A DNA stretch of 64,000 nt, from the NCBI RefSeq assembly GCF_013343235.1, contig NZ_CP040094.1:442501-506500 (forward strand), read 5' to 3'. The stretch comes from Nostoc sp. TCL240-02 (GTDB taxonomy: Bacteria; Cyanobacteriota; Cyanobacteriia; Cyanobacteriales; Nostocaceae). Numbering within the stretch: the first letter of the stretch is position 1; the number at the start of each line of letters is the position of its first letter. The notes under the pieces are model-generated. The model was given only the letters and a program-made list of their open reading frames with translations, did not search any database and was not told where the DNA came from. Position numbers and translations under genes: made by a program. This document shows positions 28,026-37,217 of the stretch, in pieces.

Positions 28026-28454
28026 TCATTCACTTGGTTTATTAAAAACTTCTAAAATCTGTCGGCAAATCTGTTTGAGCTTATCCTCGATTTCATCAGA
28101 AGGCGAAGATGCGCCGACAACATTCCAGTTTTCTACGGTGGAAAGTCGCCACGCCTCACCGCGATGATCGAATCCAGCTATCTCTACGCCGATCGCACGC
28201 CGGGAATTATTGATTGGATCTTGATAAAATCTGATTTGAATTAAAATACTGCGACTTCGCCAAGATTTGCTGATCCCAGGAAAGTGAAAGCCAATATCTA
28301 TAGACTCTGGATCGACTAACTCCCTGGTTTCTGGGTCATTTTTCCAGGGTTTGAGATCGGATTTGGCATCAGGAAACTCGAATTTGAACAAGTTAACCAC
28401 CGTGGCAATATTGCTGGCGAGTTCAAGGTTTGTTGCCTGTTCAGCTGCATTCAC
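28026..28454 (-). CDS. Protein of unknown function beside the hydrolase
   Basis: 142 residues, soluble, no signal peptide or membrane segment. Features: acidic/aromatic opening (NAAEQATNLELASNIATVVN), KPWKNDPETRELVDPESIDI, and SWRSRSILIQIRFYQDPINN. I do not recognise a family. GGAGTG lies upstream of ATG 28454 at fair spacing. About 165 bp of repeat separates it from the hydrolase gene on the same strand. Confidence 0.6.
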   Translation of the reverse strand: MNAAEQATNLELASNIATVVNLFKFEFPDAKSDLKPWKNDPETRELVDPESIDIGFHFPGISKSWRSRSILIQIRFYQDPINNSRRAIGVEIAGFDHRGEAWRLSTVENWNVVGASSPSDEIEDKLKQICRQILEVFNKPSE

Positions 28455-28815
28455 TAAAAAACACTCCTATAATTGCGTCGGCATCTTCGGTGATCTGAAG
28501 ATAGATAAACCGCCAGAAGGCTTATATTATTGGTGTTTTACCTTATCAAGACCTTTGAGATTTAGCAACTCTAAATCAGACTTTCCTAACAATGCTGGTA
28601 ACTAAGTAGATGTGAAAAATAGCTTCTTGTTGGGACTGTCTAACACCTATTAAGTAATTGTACTTAAAAATTCCTTAAAAGCAGATGAAACTCTGCTCTT
28701 TGGATCAAATATCAAGATTTTCTGCAAAATCCTTGGCAGATAAGAACGATTGCGCTAGCGACGATCTAAAATGACACTGTTAATCGGTAAACAAAAAGCA
28801 ATTAAGTTCATTGTC
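28455..28815. other. Intergenic region, no gene seen
   Basis: About 360 bp between the divergent unknown gene and psbQ. Promoters are expected here. I see no convincing hairpin or open frame; a short frame from 28771 is just the upstream extension of psbQ. Confidence 0.45.
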
Positions 28816-29271
28816 ATGGCGCGTCAACGCTCGATTTTTTCATTTGTTTTAGTATTATTGGCCACATTCCTCATGAGTTGTGGCGGCCCTGGTGTTGCGG
28901 TAGCACCTCCAACTTACACACCGACTCAACTTGAAAGAATTCAGGCATACATTCCTGAAATTCAGGCTGTGCGCGATCGCTCAGATGAGTTGAAAACCCT
29001 GATCCAAAAAGGTGATTGGATCAATGTGCGTAACTTTATACATGGGCCCATAACAGAAGCAAGGCTGAACTTGACTTATGTTACTCCCAACCTTCTACCC
29101 AAAGACCAACCCGCAGCCCGTCAAATAACGCGAGATTTGTTTAATGACCTAGTTAAACTTGATAAAGCGACTAGTGCTAGCAATCCTCTAGTTGCCTTGA
29201 ATCAATCCAAAGCTGCTTTCACAGACCTTGACAAATTCCTCGATCTGCTTCCTAAAAAAGAAGAGGGTTAA
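28816..29271 (+). CDS. psbQ: CyanoQ, photosystem II lipoprotein
   Basis: 151 residues from ATG 28816 (MARQRSIFSF). A lipoprotein signal peptide ends in the lipobox FLMSCGG (Cys22), then a PsbQ four-helix domain: QLERIQAYIPEIQAVRDRSD, WINVRNFIHGP, DLFNDLVKLDKA, FTDLDKFLDLLP. It should sit on the lumenal face of photosystem II and stabilise the oxygen-evolving complex. An upstream in-frame ATG at 28771 would put a charged segment before the signal peptide and is unlikely. Confidence 0.92.
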   Translation: MARQRSIFSFVLVLLATFLMSCGGPGVAVAPPTYTPTQLERIQAYIPEIQAVRDRSDELKTLIQKGDWINVRNFIHGPITEARLNLTYVTPNLLPKDQPAARQITRDLFNDLVKLDKATSASNPLVALNQSKAAFTDLDKFLDLLPKKEEG

Positions 29272-29299
29272 TAATTAGAGACGCGATAAATAGCGTCTG

Positions 29300-29395
29300 T
29301 ACAAGAGTTAGGAGTTAGAGACGGGAAAAATCTGTGTCTGTATAGGAGTTAGGAATTTTAAATTTTTAACTCCTAACTCCTAACTTCTCACTTCA
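29300..29395. repeat. GGAGTTA tandem repeats with hairpin
   Basis: Copies of GTTAGGAGTTAGAGACGG and, at 29346-29395, TAGGAGTTAGGAATTTT facing TAACTCCTAACTCCTAAC. Lies between psbQ and the thiO-like gene. Confidence 0.7.
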
Positions 29396-29405
29396 AACAC
29401 AAGTC

Positions 29406-30509
29406 ATGAATGTAGTTATTATCGGTTGTGGTGTAGTTGGGGCTGCGATCGCTTACGAACTGAGTCTAGTAAAAGGGCTGAAAATTACTGTTTGCGATCG
29501 CCAACCACCAGCCCAAGCTTCCACGGGGGCTGCACTTGGCGTTTTGATGGGCGCAATCAGCCAAAAAATTAAGGGCAAAGCTTGGCAGATGCGGCAAACT
29601 AGCATCCAACGCTATGAAACTTTAATTCCAGAACTAGAGGCTTTAACAGGTCGCAAAATCCCTTTTAATCGCCAGGGAATTCTCAGCCTGGGTTTGGCAG
29701 AGGAGAATTTAGCAGTATGGGAAAAACTTATAGAAATTCGCCACTCTCAAGGCTGGCATTTAGAAATATGGGACAAGGCTAAACTCCAGAATATCTGTCC
29801 TCAAGTCGATTGCGAAAAAATTACTGGCGCTGTCTATTCTCCCCAAGATCGTCAACTCGATCCAACTGCTCTCACATTAGCTTTAGTTGAGGCTGCCCAG
29901 CAAAATGGTGTAAATTTCAAATTTGGCGTGACTGTTTTGGATGCCCCAACCTCAACACCTGAATTTTGCCATCAACTTGAGACGACAGAAGGAAAAATAA
30001 CAGCAGATTGGTTTGTAATTGCAGCAGGGCTAGGTTCTACACCTCTGACGGCAAAATTAAATCAGATAATTGATATCCGCCCTGTACTTGGGCAAGCCTT
30101 GCAAATGCGTGTAGGGCATCCATTAGGCAATCCCGACTTTCAGCCAGCGATAACGGGTAATGATGTACATGTTGTTCCTGTGGGCGGTGGAGATTATTGG
30201 GTAGGTGCAACAGTGGAATTTCCCAGCAATGGCGATAAGATACCGCCAAATCAAGAACTGTTGGAATCTGTTAGAGAACAAGCGATCGCATTTTGCCCAG
30301 AATTAGCCACAGCAACCATTATCCGCACTTGGTCAGGGTTACGTCCCCGTCCCGAAGGTCGTCCAGCTCCAGTTATTGGTAAGTTGCCAGGGTTTAGCAA
30401 CATCCTCCTGGCTACCGGACACTATCGCAACGGCGTTTTACTAGCACCCGCTACAGCTTATGCAATTCGTGAGATGATTATTTCTCAAGGAGTGGGGAGT
30501 GGAGAGTAG
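29406..30509 (+). CDS. FAD-dependent amino-acid oxidase, glycine oxidase (ThiO)-like
   Basis: 367 residues of the DAO family. N-terminal FAD-binding motif VVIIGCGVVGAAIAYELS; C-terminal SGLRPRPEGRPAPVIGKL and ILLATGHYRNGVLLAPATA, with the Arg and Tyr/Gly positions seen in ThiO. ThiO makes iminoacetate for the thiazole part of thiamine; other amine oxidases in the family are possible, so I leave the symbol out. No thiamine genes are nearby. Confidence 0.85.
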   Translation: MNVVIIGCGVVGAAIAYELSLVKGLKITVCDRQPPAQASTGAALGVLMGAISQKIKGKAWQMRQTSIQRYETLIPELEALTGRKIPFNRQGILSLGLAEENLAVWEKLIEIRHSQGWHLEIWDKAKLQNICPQVDCEKITGAVYSPQDRQLDPTALTLALVEAAQQNGVNFKFGVTVLDAPTSTPEFCHQLETTEGKITADWFVIAAGLGSTPLTAKLNQIIDIRPVLGQALQMRVGHPLGNPDFQPAITGNDVHVVPVGGGDYWVGATVEFPSNGDKIPPNQELLESVREQAIAFCPELATATIIRTWSGLRPRPEGRPAPVIGKLPGFSNILLATGHYRNGVLLAPATAYAIREMIISQGVGSGE

Positions 30510-30690
30510 GGAGTGGGGAAATGAGAGAGATGAGGGGGACAAGGGAGACAAGGGGACAAGGGGGACAAAGAGAATAAATAACCCATGCCTAATTTCCACT
30601 TCCCAATTCCCAATACTTCGGCTTCGCTCAGTACAAGTGCCCAATTCCCACCTGCCCTGAGCGGAGCCGAAGGGATGCCCAATGCCCAAT
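30484..30690. repeat. Short tandem repeats and inserted palindromic repeat
   Basis: GGAGTGGGGAGTGGAGAGTA, then GGGGGACAAGGGAGACAA copies, then CCCAATG copies interrupted by CTTCGGCTTCGCTCAGTACA facing CCTGAGCGGAGCCGAAG. The first repeats form the last codons of the thiO-like gene. Confidence 0.75.
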
Positions 30691-30705
30691 CCATAGGAAT
30701 ATAGA

Positions 30706-31557
30706 GTGTCAATAACAGAACATAAAATCAATGTAGATTCACTGGAATGGTTTTATCGAGAATCTTTACCAATCGGCAGAACTGACTTAGCGCCTGTGTT
30801 GTTGTTACACGGCTTGGTTTCACAAAGTTACAGTTGGCGTAATATTATACCGGCTCTAGCGAATCAAGGTACAAGAGCGATCGCACCAGATTGGATTGGT
30901 TACGGCTTTTCTGCAAAACCAGAAAAACGAGATTTTGCTTACACTCCCGATGCTTTTATCACGGCTTTAGAAGGATTTGTCAAAGCCTTAGAACTTGAAC
31001 ATTTTTCTTTAGTTGTCCAAGGATTTTTAGGTTCTGTAGGACTGCAATATGCTTTGCGTCATCCAGAACAAATTGCCAACTTAGCTATTTTAAATACACC
31101 AATATCAACTGCTGCCAAATTACCCTGGAAAATTAAACAAATGGGTTTACCTTTGGTAGGCGAAGTCATGACTCAAGACCCTTTATTAGTTGACCGAACC
31201 CTAGAAGGTGGTAGCCGTTATCGCATAGGAGATAAGGAATTAGATATTTATCGAAAACCATTTTTGAAAAGTTCTTCATCTGGGCGGAGTCTGTTATCAA
31301 GTATTCGCAATTTACAGCTTGATTCAGCAATGACCGAAATTGAATCTGGTTTTAAAGAATGGCAACAGCCAATTCTGATTCAATGGGGAATGATTGACCC
31401 TTGGTTATCTGTAGACGTTGCCCAAAAATTTACAGATTCAGCACCAAATACCGAATTAATAAAACTTAATAACGTTGGACATTATCCTCAAGAACATTAT
31501 CACGAGGTAATTTTGGAAGACCTTTTACCCTTTGTGCGTCGTAAAGATGCTCATTGA
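30706..31557 (+). CDS. Alpha/beta-hydrolase fold protein with altered nucleophile site
   Basis: 283 residues, haloalkane-dehalogenase/esterase-like overall: LLLHGLVSQSYSWRN (HG oxyanion motif), IAPDWIGYGFSAKPE, late Asp in QWGMIDPWLS and His in NVGHYPQEHY. The nucleophile elbow, usually GHSxGG or GHDWGG, reads VVQGFLGSVG, with Gly where Ser or Asp should be. Either it is not a classic hydrolase or the nucleophile is elsewhere. Start is GTG 30706 with AGGA upstream. Substrate unknown. Confidence 0.82.
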   Translation: MSITEHKINVDSLEWFYRESLPIGRTDLAPVLLLHGLVSQSYSWRNIIPALANQGTRAIAPDWIGYGFSAKPEKRDFAYTPDAFITALEGFVKALELEHFSLVVQGFLGSVGLQYALRHPEQIANLAILNTPISTAAKLPWKIKQMGLPLVGEVMTQDPLLVDRTLEGGSRYRIGDKELDIYRKPFLKSSSSGRSLLSSIRNLQLDSAMTEIESGFKEWQQPILIQWGMIDPWLSVDVAQKFTDSAPNTELIKLNNVGHYPQEHYHEVILEDLLPFVRRKDAH

Positions 31558-31745
31558 CAATATACCTTTGGCAAAAATCGATATTATAAAAATGAAACCA
31601 CAGATAAACACTGATGATTTATCAGTGGAAAAGAAATGAATTCTGGATTTTTGCCCGACTTATAATGTTATTCCAGACTGCATTTGTGAACTTTTTATTA
31701 CCACTAAAAATGGTTCACAACCACAAGTAAAGGAGATGAGTATTC

Positions 31746-32327
31746 ATGGCTTATTCTTGGTTTAAAGCATTTCATATTGTCGGATTTGTAGTTTGGTTCG
31801 CCGGTTTGTTCTACCTAGTACGCCTTTTTATCTATCACGTTGAAGCGAATCTTGAACCTGAGCCAGCGCAAACGATATTGAAAAATCAGTATCAAATTAT
31901 GGAAAAGCGTCTCTACTACATCATCACGAATCCGGGAATGTACGTGACGATCGCAATGGCCATCGGTTTATTAACCACTGAACCAGACGTTTTAAAAGAG
32001 GGCTGGTTACATATCAAACTGCTGTTTGTGGCGATTTTAATTGGTTATCATCATTACTGCGCTCGGCTGATGAAGAAATTAGCAGTAGGCGAATGTGGCT
32101 GGAGTGGTCAGCAATTACGTGCTTTAAATGAAGCGCCTACAGTTATGTTAGTAGCGATCGTGTTGCTGGCTGTATTTAAGAATAATCTACCTACAGACAT
32201 CGCTGCTTGGGCTATTTTTGCCATGATTATCTTGATGGCAGTCACTATTCAACTTTACGCCAAAAAACGTAGACAAGATAAAGAGAAATTGACGGCACAG
32301 ATAGGGCAACCACAAGAACAAAGTTAG
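31746..32327 (+). CDS. hemJ: HemJ, protoporphyrinogen IX oxidase
   Basis: 193 residues, four membrane helices. Conserved family features: FKAFHIVGFVVWFAGLFYLV with the essential His, EKRLYYIITNPGM, and WLHIKLLFVAILIGYHHYC. HemJ carries out the sixth-electron step from protoporphyrinogen to protoporphyrin IX in haem and chlorophyll synthesis in most cyanobacteria. AAAGGAGATGAG precedes the ATG. Monocistronic by position. Confidence 0.95.
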   Translation: MAYSWFKAFHIVGFVVWFAGLFYLVRLFIYHVEANLEPEPAQTILKNQYQIMEKRLYYIITNPGMYVTIAMAIGLLTTEPDVLKEGWLHIKLLFVAILIGYHHYCARLMKKLAVGECGWSGQQLRALNEAPTVMLVAIVLLAVFKNNLPTDIAAWAIFAMIILMAVTIQLYAKKRRQDKEKLTAQIGQPQEQS

Positions 32328-32405
32328 ACAAAGTAAGATAGCACAGCTGTGCTACCTTACTAAATGTTGCATCACAACAATAAATGCTACCAATTAACCA
32401 TTACC

Positions 32406-33314
32406 TCATCCTGGAAACGTTTTTAGTAAATCATCGCCAGGAATCACGGTAGTGTAAAAAGTATATTTGCGATTAGCGACATAACGGCGGTCTTGTTTAA
32501 CAATCGCCATAAATTCTCTATGTCCATCACGAGTCCGTCCCACTAAACAACCTGCACTGGCAAGGCGAATATCATTCCGGGGAAAATCAAAGCCGTAGTG
32601 TTGATTCACATAAAAATTATCACCTGTATCAAGCTTGTCGCCAGTCCGTTTAAAATCTTGGTTGAAATCTCTACAAACAGTGATATCTCCAACTTGCACT
32701 AATGCTTCGTGAGGCTCTGCTGTGCCGTGAATACCAACAGCCCAAGCTTTGTATTGTCCAAACTGAATCCTAGCCGCTCCTTTGGGATTCATCGGGTTAT
32801 AAGTGTAATACTTTCCTGGTTCTGTAGTTGCTTCCCAGTGGTCTACGATTTTGGGAACACCATTCACTACTTCAATCACAATCCGGCGATCGTTAAATTC
32901 ATTAGGTGTATCACTGTTGAGAGTCCAGTCTGCATCTATGCCCTCTATATAAACAATGTTGTATTCTTTGGGATTGGTAAATACCTGATAACCTTTGGCT
33001 ACCATATATTTCACAATCTTACTAGCGATGTCATTGCCTAATTTTAAAGGGGGTTTAGGAAGATCGTCTATTTTGGTTTCAATCAGTTCCTTGGCTGTGA
33101 CTGCTCCTAAAAACCCACTCTCTTCAGTCTTGGTTAATTCTTGAAATTTTTTGAGAGATATCACAGAAACAGGGCCAAATTTCCCATCGGCTGGAGATTC
33201 TAGCAAACCTAAACCGATTAACAATATCTGAATTTGACGAGACAAATCTGCATCTTCTGCGATCGCATCAAATGACCATTTCTCATCTTTTCCCAAGAAA
33301 TCTTGTAGTTTCAT
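32406..33314 (-). CDS. Peptidoglycan-binding-domain protein with unknown C-terminal domain
   Basis: 302 residues, no signal peptide. Residues about 20-90 are a PG_binding_1-like helical domain (QIQILLIGLGLLESPADGKF, then VISLKKFQELTKT). The C-terminal 190 residues contain IVYIEGIDADWTLN, WAVGIHGTAEPHEALVQ and IRLASAGCLVGRTRDGHREF; the HGT and SAGC pair is reminiscent of L,D-transpeptidase His and Cys motifs, but the order and spacing are unusual. Lack of a secretion signal suggests export by another route or action on internal material. Function not assigned. Confidence 0.7.
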   Translation of the reverse strand: MKLQDFLGKDEKWSFDAIAEDADLSRQIQILLIGLGLLESPADGKFGPVSVISLKKFQELTKTEESGFLGAVTAKELIETKIDDLPKPPLKLGNDIASKIVKYMVAKGYQVFTNPKEYNIVYIEGIDADWTLNSDTPNEFNDRRIVIEVVNGVPKIVDHWEATTEPGKYYTYNPMNPKGAARIQFGQYKAWAVGIHGTAEPHEALVQVGDITVCRDFNQDFKRTGDKLDTGDNFYVNQHYGFDFPRNDIRLASAGCLVGRTRDGHREFMAIVKQDRRYVANRKYTFYTTVIPGDDLLKTFPG

Positions 33315-33705
33315 TATGCACCTGTCTTCATTTACTTACTTCTAAGTATAAACATCATTTTAAAAATTGATGTTGTCTGAAACAATACTCCGGCCTGAAG
33401 CAGAATGTCACAATTTTTACTATTAATTTATGATTGGGCACGCAAAAATTTACAGAGATGATACTCAATAAAAAACTATTTATTGGGAATATATATGAAA
33501 TTTTTTCCGTAATCTTTAGAAGATACACATAAAAATGATGAGTATAAAGTTGTACTGGAAGATGTGAAAAATATTCTCTGGCTGCTAGATTGCACATTGC
33601 TTCAATGCAATACTTCATACAGGCTACATTATTAATTAGCTGAATTTCTCTGCTGCGCGTCCAAGCAGCAACTCGTCGTCAGGCATCGCCTCTGTAAAAT
33701 CCGAA
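33315..33705. other. Intergenic region, no gene seen
   Basis: About 390 bp between divergent genes. AT-rich in the first 300 bp; a minus-strand open stretch there is rich in rare-looking residues and has no ribosome site, so I do not call it. GCTGCGCGTCCAAGCAGCAA near 33653 is a repeat fragment. Confidence 0.45.
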
Positions 33706-36700
33706 ATGACTAATGAAGAACTGCTGCAAATTATTAAACAAGCTGCCAGAAACAAGTCGGCAACATTAGTCCTTTATGCCAAAGGCTTAACAACGCTGCC
33801 AGCAGAGATTGGTCAACTCATAAACCTCAAAGCGCTTTACCTCCACTCGAATCAACTAACAACGCTGCCAGAAGAGATTGGTCAACTCTCCAACCTCAGT
33901 GAGCTTTACCTCCACTCGAATCAACTAACAACGCTGCCAGAAGAGATTGGTCAACTCTCCAACCTCAGTGAGCTTGGCTCAGCAACAATCAACTGACAAC
34001 GCTGCCAGCAGAGATTGGTCAACTCACTAACCTCAGTCAGCTTTACCTCCACAACAATCAACTAACAACGCTGCCAGCAGAGATTGGTCAACTCATCAAC
34101 CTCAGTCAGCTTTACCTCCACAACAATCAACTGACAACGCTGCCAGCAGAGATTGGTCAACTCACTAACCTCAGTCAGCTTTACCTCCACAACAATCAAC
34201 TGACGACGCTGCCAGCAGAGATTGGTCAACTCACTAACCTCAGTCAGCTTGGCTCAGCAACAATCAACTGACGACGCTGCCAGCAGAGATTGGTCAACTC
34301 ACTCACTTCAGTCAGCTTAACCTCAGCAACAATCAACTGATGACGCTGCCAGCAGAGATTGGTCAACTCATCAACCTCAGTCAGCTTTACCTCAGCAACA
34401 ATCAACTGACAACGCTGCCAGCAGAGATTGGTCAACTCATCAACCTCAGTCAGCTTTACCTCCACAACAATCAACTGACAACGCTGCCAGCAAAGATTGG
34501 TCAACTCACTAACCTCAGTCAGCTTTACCTCCACAACAATCAACTGACGACGCTGCCAGCAGAGATTGGTCAACTGCTCAACCTTAGTGGGCTTAACCTC
34601 AGCAACAATCAACTAAAGACACTGCCAGCAAAGATTGGTGAACTCCTCAACCTCCGTGAGCTTGACCTCAACAACAATCCACTGACGATGTTGTCAGCAG
34701 AAATTGGTCAACTTACTAAATTAGAAGAACTCAAGCTTAGTAATAGTAAGCTAGAAACTTTGCCTGTAGAAACATGGAAACTCACCAACTTGACTGTACT
34801 TGACCTACGTGATGGACGAATAAAAATGCTGCCTGATGGGATTGAGCAGCTTTTTGAACTGAGCAGATTAAACCTTCGCAACAATTTTTTAGATACACTA
34901 CCTAAAGAAATCTGGCAACTCACCAAGCTCAAAAGATTAGACCTAAGAGGTAACAAACTTCCTATTCCACCTGAAATTTTAGGACCATCTGATCACCGCA
35001 GAAATCCTGGCGAATTATCCACGATCCTCAACTATTTTTTCCAACTTCAGAAAGAACAGAAAAAGGCTCTCAATGAAGCCAAAATGCTACTAGTTGGTCA
35101 GGGTAGTGTTGGTAAAACCTCTCTTGTTAAACGGCTAATCGATAACTGCTACAACGCCCATGAGTGCAAGACCGAAGGCATCAATATTAGAAACTGGCAC
35201 ATTCCTGTTAACGATCAATTAATCCGGCTCAACGTGTGGGACTTTGGTGGACAAGAAATTATGCACGCTACCCACCAGTTCTTTCTTACCAAACGCAGCC
35301 TTTATCTGCTGGTGCTTGATTCTCGTGTAGATGAACTGCAAAACAAACTAGAATACTGGCTCAAGATTATTCAGAGTTTTAGCAACGATTCCCCTATTTT
35401 GATCGTTGGCAACAAAATTGACCAACATCCCCTCGACATCGATCAGCGCGGCTTGTGCCAGAAATACCCTGCTATTAAAGGCATTATGTCTATATCTTGT
35501 CAGACTGGGGAAGGTTTAGAGCAATTGCAGTCAGCCATTACTAACCAAATTGCCAATTTAGATCACATTCACGACCCATTACCTCAAAGCTGGTTTCAGG
35601 TCAAAACCCGCTTGGAACAGATGCAACAGGACTACATTCCCTATAGTGAATACGAAAGTCTGTCTCAGGAGGAGCAAGTCAGCGATTCATTAAGCCAAAC
35701 TACACTAATTGAACTTCTGCATCAACTTGGTATCGTTCTAAATTTCCGGGATGATCCGCGTTTGGCAGACATGGGAGTTTTAAATCCAGAATGGGTGACG
35801 AACGGAGTTTACAAGATTCTCAACGATAATCGGCTGATGACTGAATTTCGGGGTATTCTGGATCGCACTCAACTTAACCGGATTTTGGATAACTCCCGCT
35901 ATCCTGGCAATAAGCCATTATTCATTGTCGATATGATGCGGAAGTTTGAACTCTGCTTTCCGTTAGAGGATGGCAGCGGCGATCGCTTCCTCATCCCCGA
36001 CTTGTTGCCTAAAGAAGAACCCGCGACAGGGAATTGGGAAAATGGTTTGGCATTCCAGTATCATTACAGCGTCCTCCCTAACAGTATCATCTCCCGCTTT
36101 ATTGTACGGATGCACCACAACAGCGATCGCCAGACTTGGTGGCGTAGCGGTATTGTTCTCAAACACCTTGGTAATCGGGCACTTGTCAAAAGTGATCAGG
36201 AAGACCGCAAAATCTTTATTATCATCAGCGGCTCATCGTCCACTCGCCGAGAATTACTAGCAATGATCCGTTGTCAATTTGATGCCATCCACCAAACTAT
36301 TAAAGGGTTGCTACCAGAAGAGAAAGTACCGATTCCGGGACACCCGAATATTGTTGTGGACTATAAAAACCTACTTGCTTATGAAGAGAAGAACTTACCT
36401 ATCATTCCCCCAGGTTTGATAGAACCATTCAATGCTCGACAACTGCTTGATGGTATTGAACTCAAAGAAGAACGACAGGAACGACAGCGTGAATACAAGC
36501 AAGAAGAAAATTGCGTGGTAACTCGTCCATCTACAGCAGAATTCGAGAAGGAAATTTTCATTTCTTATGCTTGGGGTGGAGAAAGTGAGCAATTTGTCAA
36601 TCAATTGGATGAGACTTTGCAGGCAAAAGGAATCAAAATCATCAGGGATAAACGCAATTTGGGTTACAAAGGACTGATTAAATCTTTCATGGAACGGATT

Positions 36701-37099
36701 GGACGCGGTAAATGTGCGATCGCAATTATTAGTGACAAATATTTAAAGTCCCCTAATTGTATGTTTGAGCTAGTGCAAATTGCTAAAAATGGAGAGTTTT
36801 ATAATCGAATTTTCCCTATTGTGTTAGCGGATGCCCAAATTTATAAACCTCTTGCAAGGCTTAAATATATCAAGCATTGGGAAGACGAAATTAAAGAATT
36901 AGATGAAGGGATGAAAGGCGTTTCCGCAGCTAATTTACAGGGGTTTCGTGAAGAAATTGACCAATACACCGAGATTCGCAATACGATCGCAGAACTGACT
37001 AACCTGCTAAAAGATATGAACACCCTCACCCCTGATATTCACAGCGAATCAGACTTTGAGGAGTTGCTGAATGCGATCGCACAGCGTTTAGATGAGTAA
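33706..37099 (+). pseudogene. LRR-Roc-COR-TIR protein gene with two frameshifts in the LRRs
   Basis: The gene starts [20 protein letters not shown] and runs into 23-residue leucine-rich repeats ([23 protein letters not shown]). At 33974-33976 and again at 34250-34252 the unit reads CTTGGCTCAG where one extra base is expected; spacing of the CTGCC landmark drops from 69 to 68 bp at just these two places. The first break stops the frame at 33996. The frame that carries the rest opens at ATG 34340 (919 residues): more LRRs, Roc GTPase (P-loop GQGSVGKTS near residue 253, WDFGGQE, NKID), COR, and a C-terminal TIR/SEFIR domain ([15 protein letters not shown]) from about residue 738. The 3' frame may still be made as a shorter protein. 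Confidence 0.85.
33787..34965 (+). repeat. 69-bp leucine-rich-repeat units
   Basis: At least twelve nearly identical 69-bp units (33787 to about 34620), then four or five diverged ones. CTGCC landmarks fall at 33796, 33865, 33934, 34002, 34071, 34140, 34209, 34277, 34346, 34415, 34484 and 34553. Variation is mostly CTTTACCTCCACAAC against CTTAACCTCAGCAAC and ACTAAC against ATCAAC. Confidence 0.92.
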
Positions 37100-37217
37100 A
37101 AATAACCTATTGGTTGGGTTTAGAGGTTGAGCAATGTCTCCGACTGGCTAGACTTACGCCCTTTTGACTCGATAATTTGTGTTCTGAAATGCAAGCTTTA
37201 AGTTCAGAAGTAGAATG

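Noticed and set aside
33355..33618. 87-codon minus-strand frame between two divergent genes
   Set aside because: No ribosome site, odd composition rich in His, Tyr, Ile and Phe as expected of AT-rich non-coding DNA.
34244..34612. Minus-strand open frame opposite the LRR repeats
   Set aside because: A shadow of the 69-bp repeat ([14 protein letters not shown] copies); no start signal.
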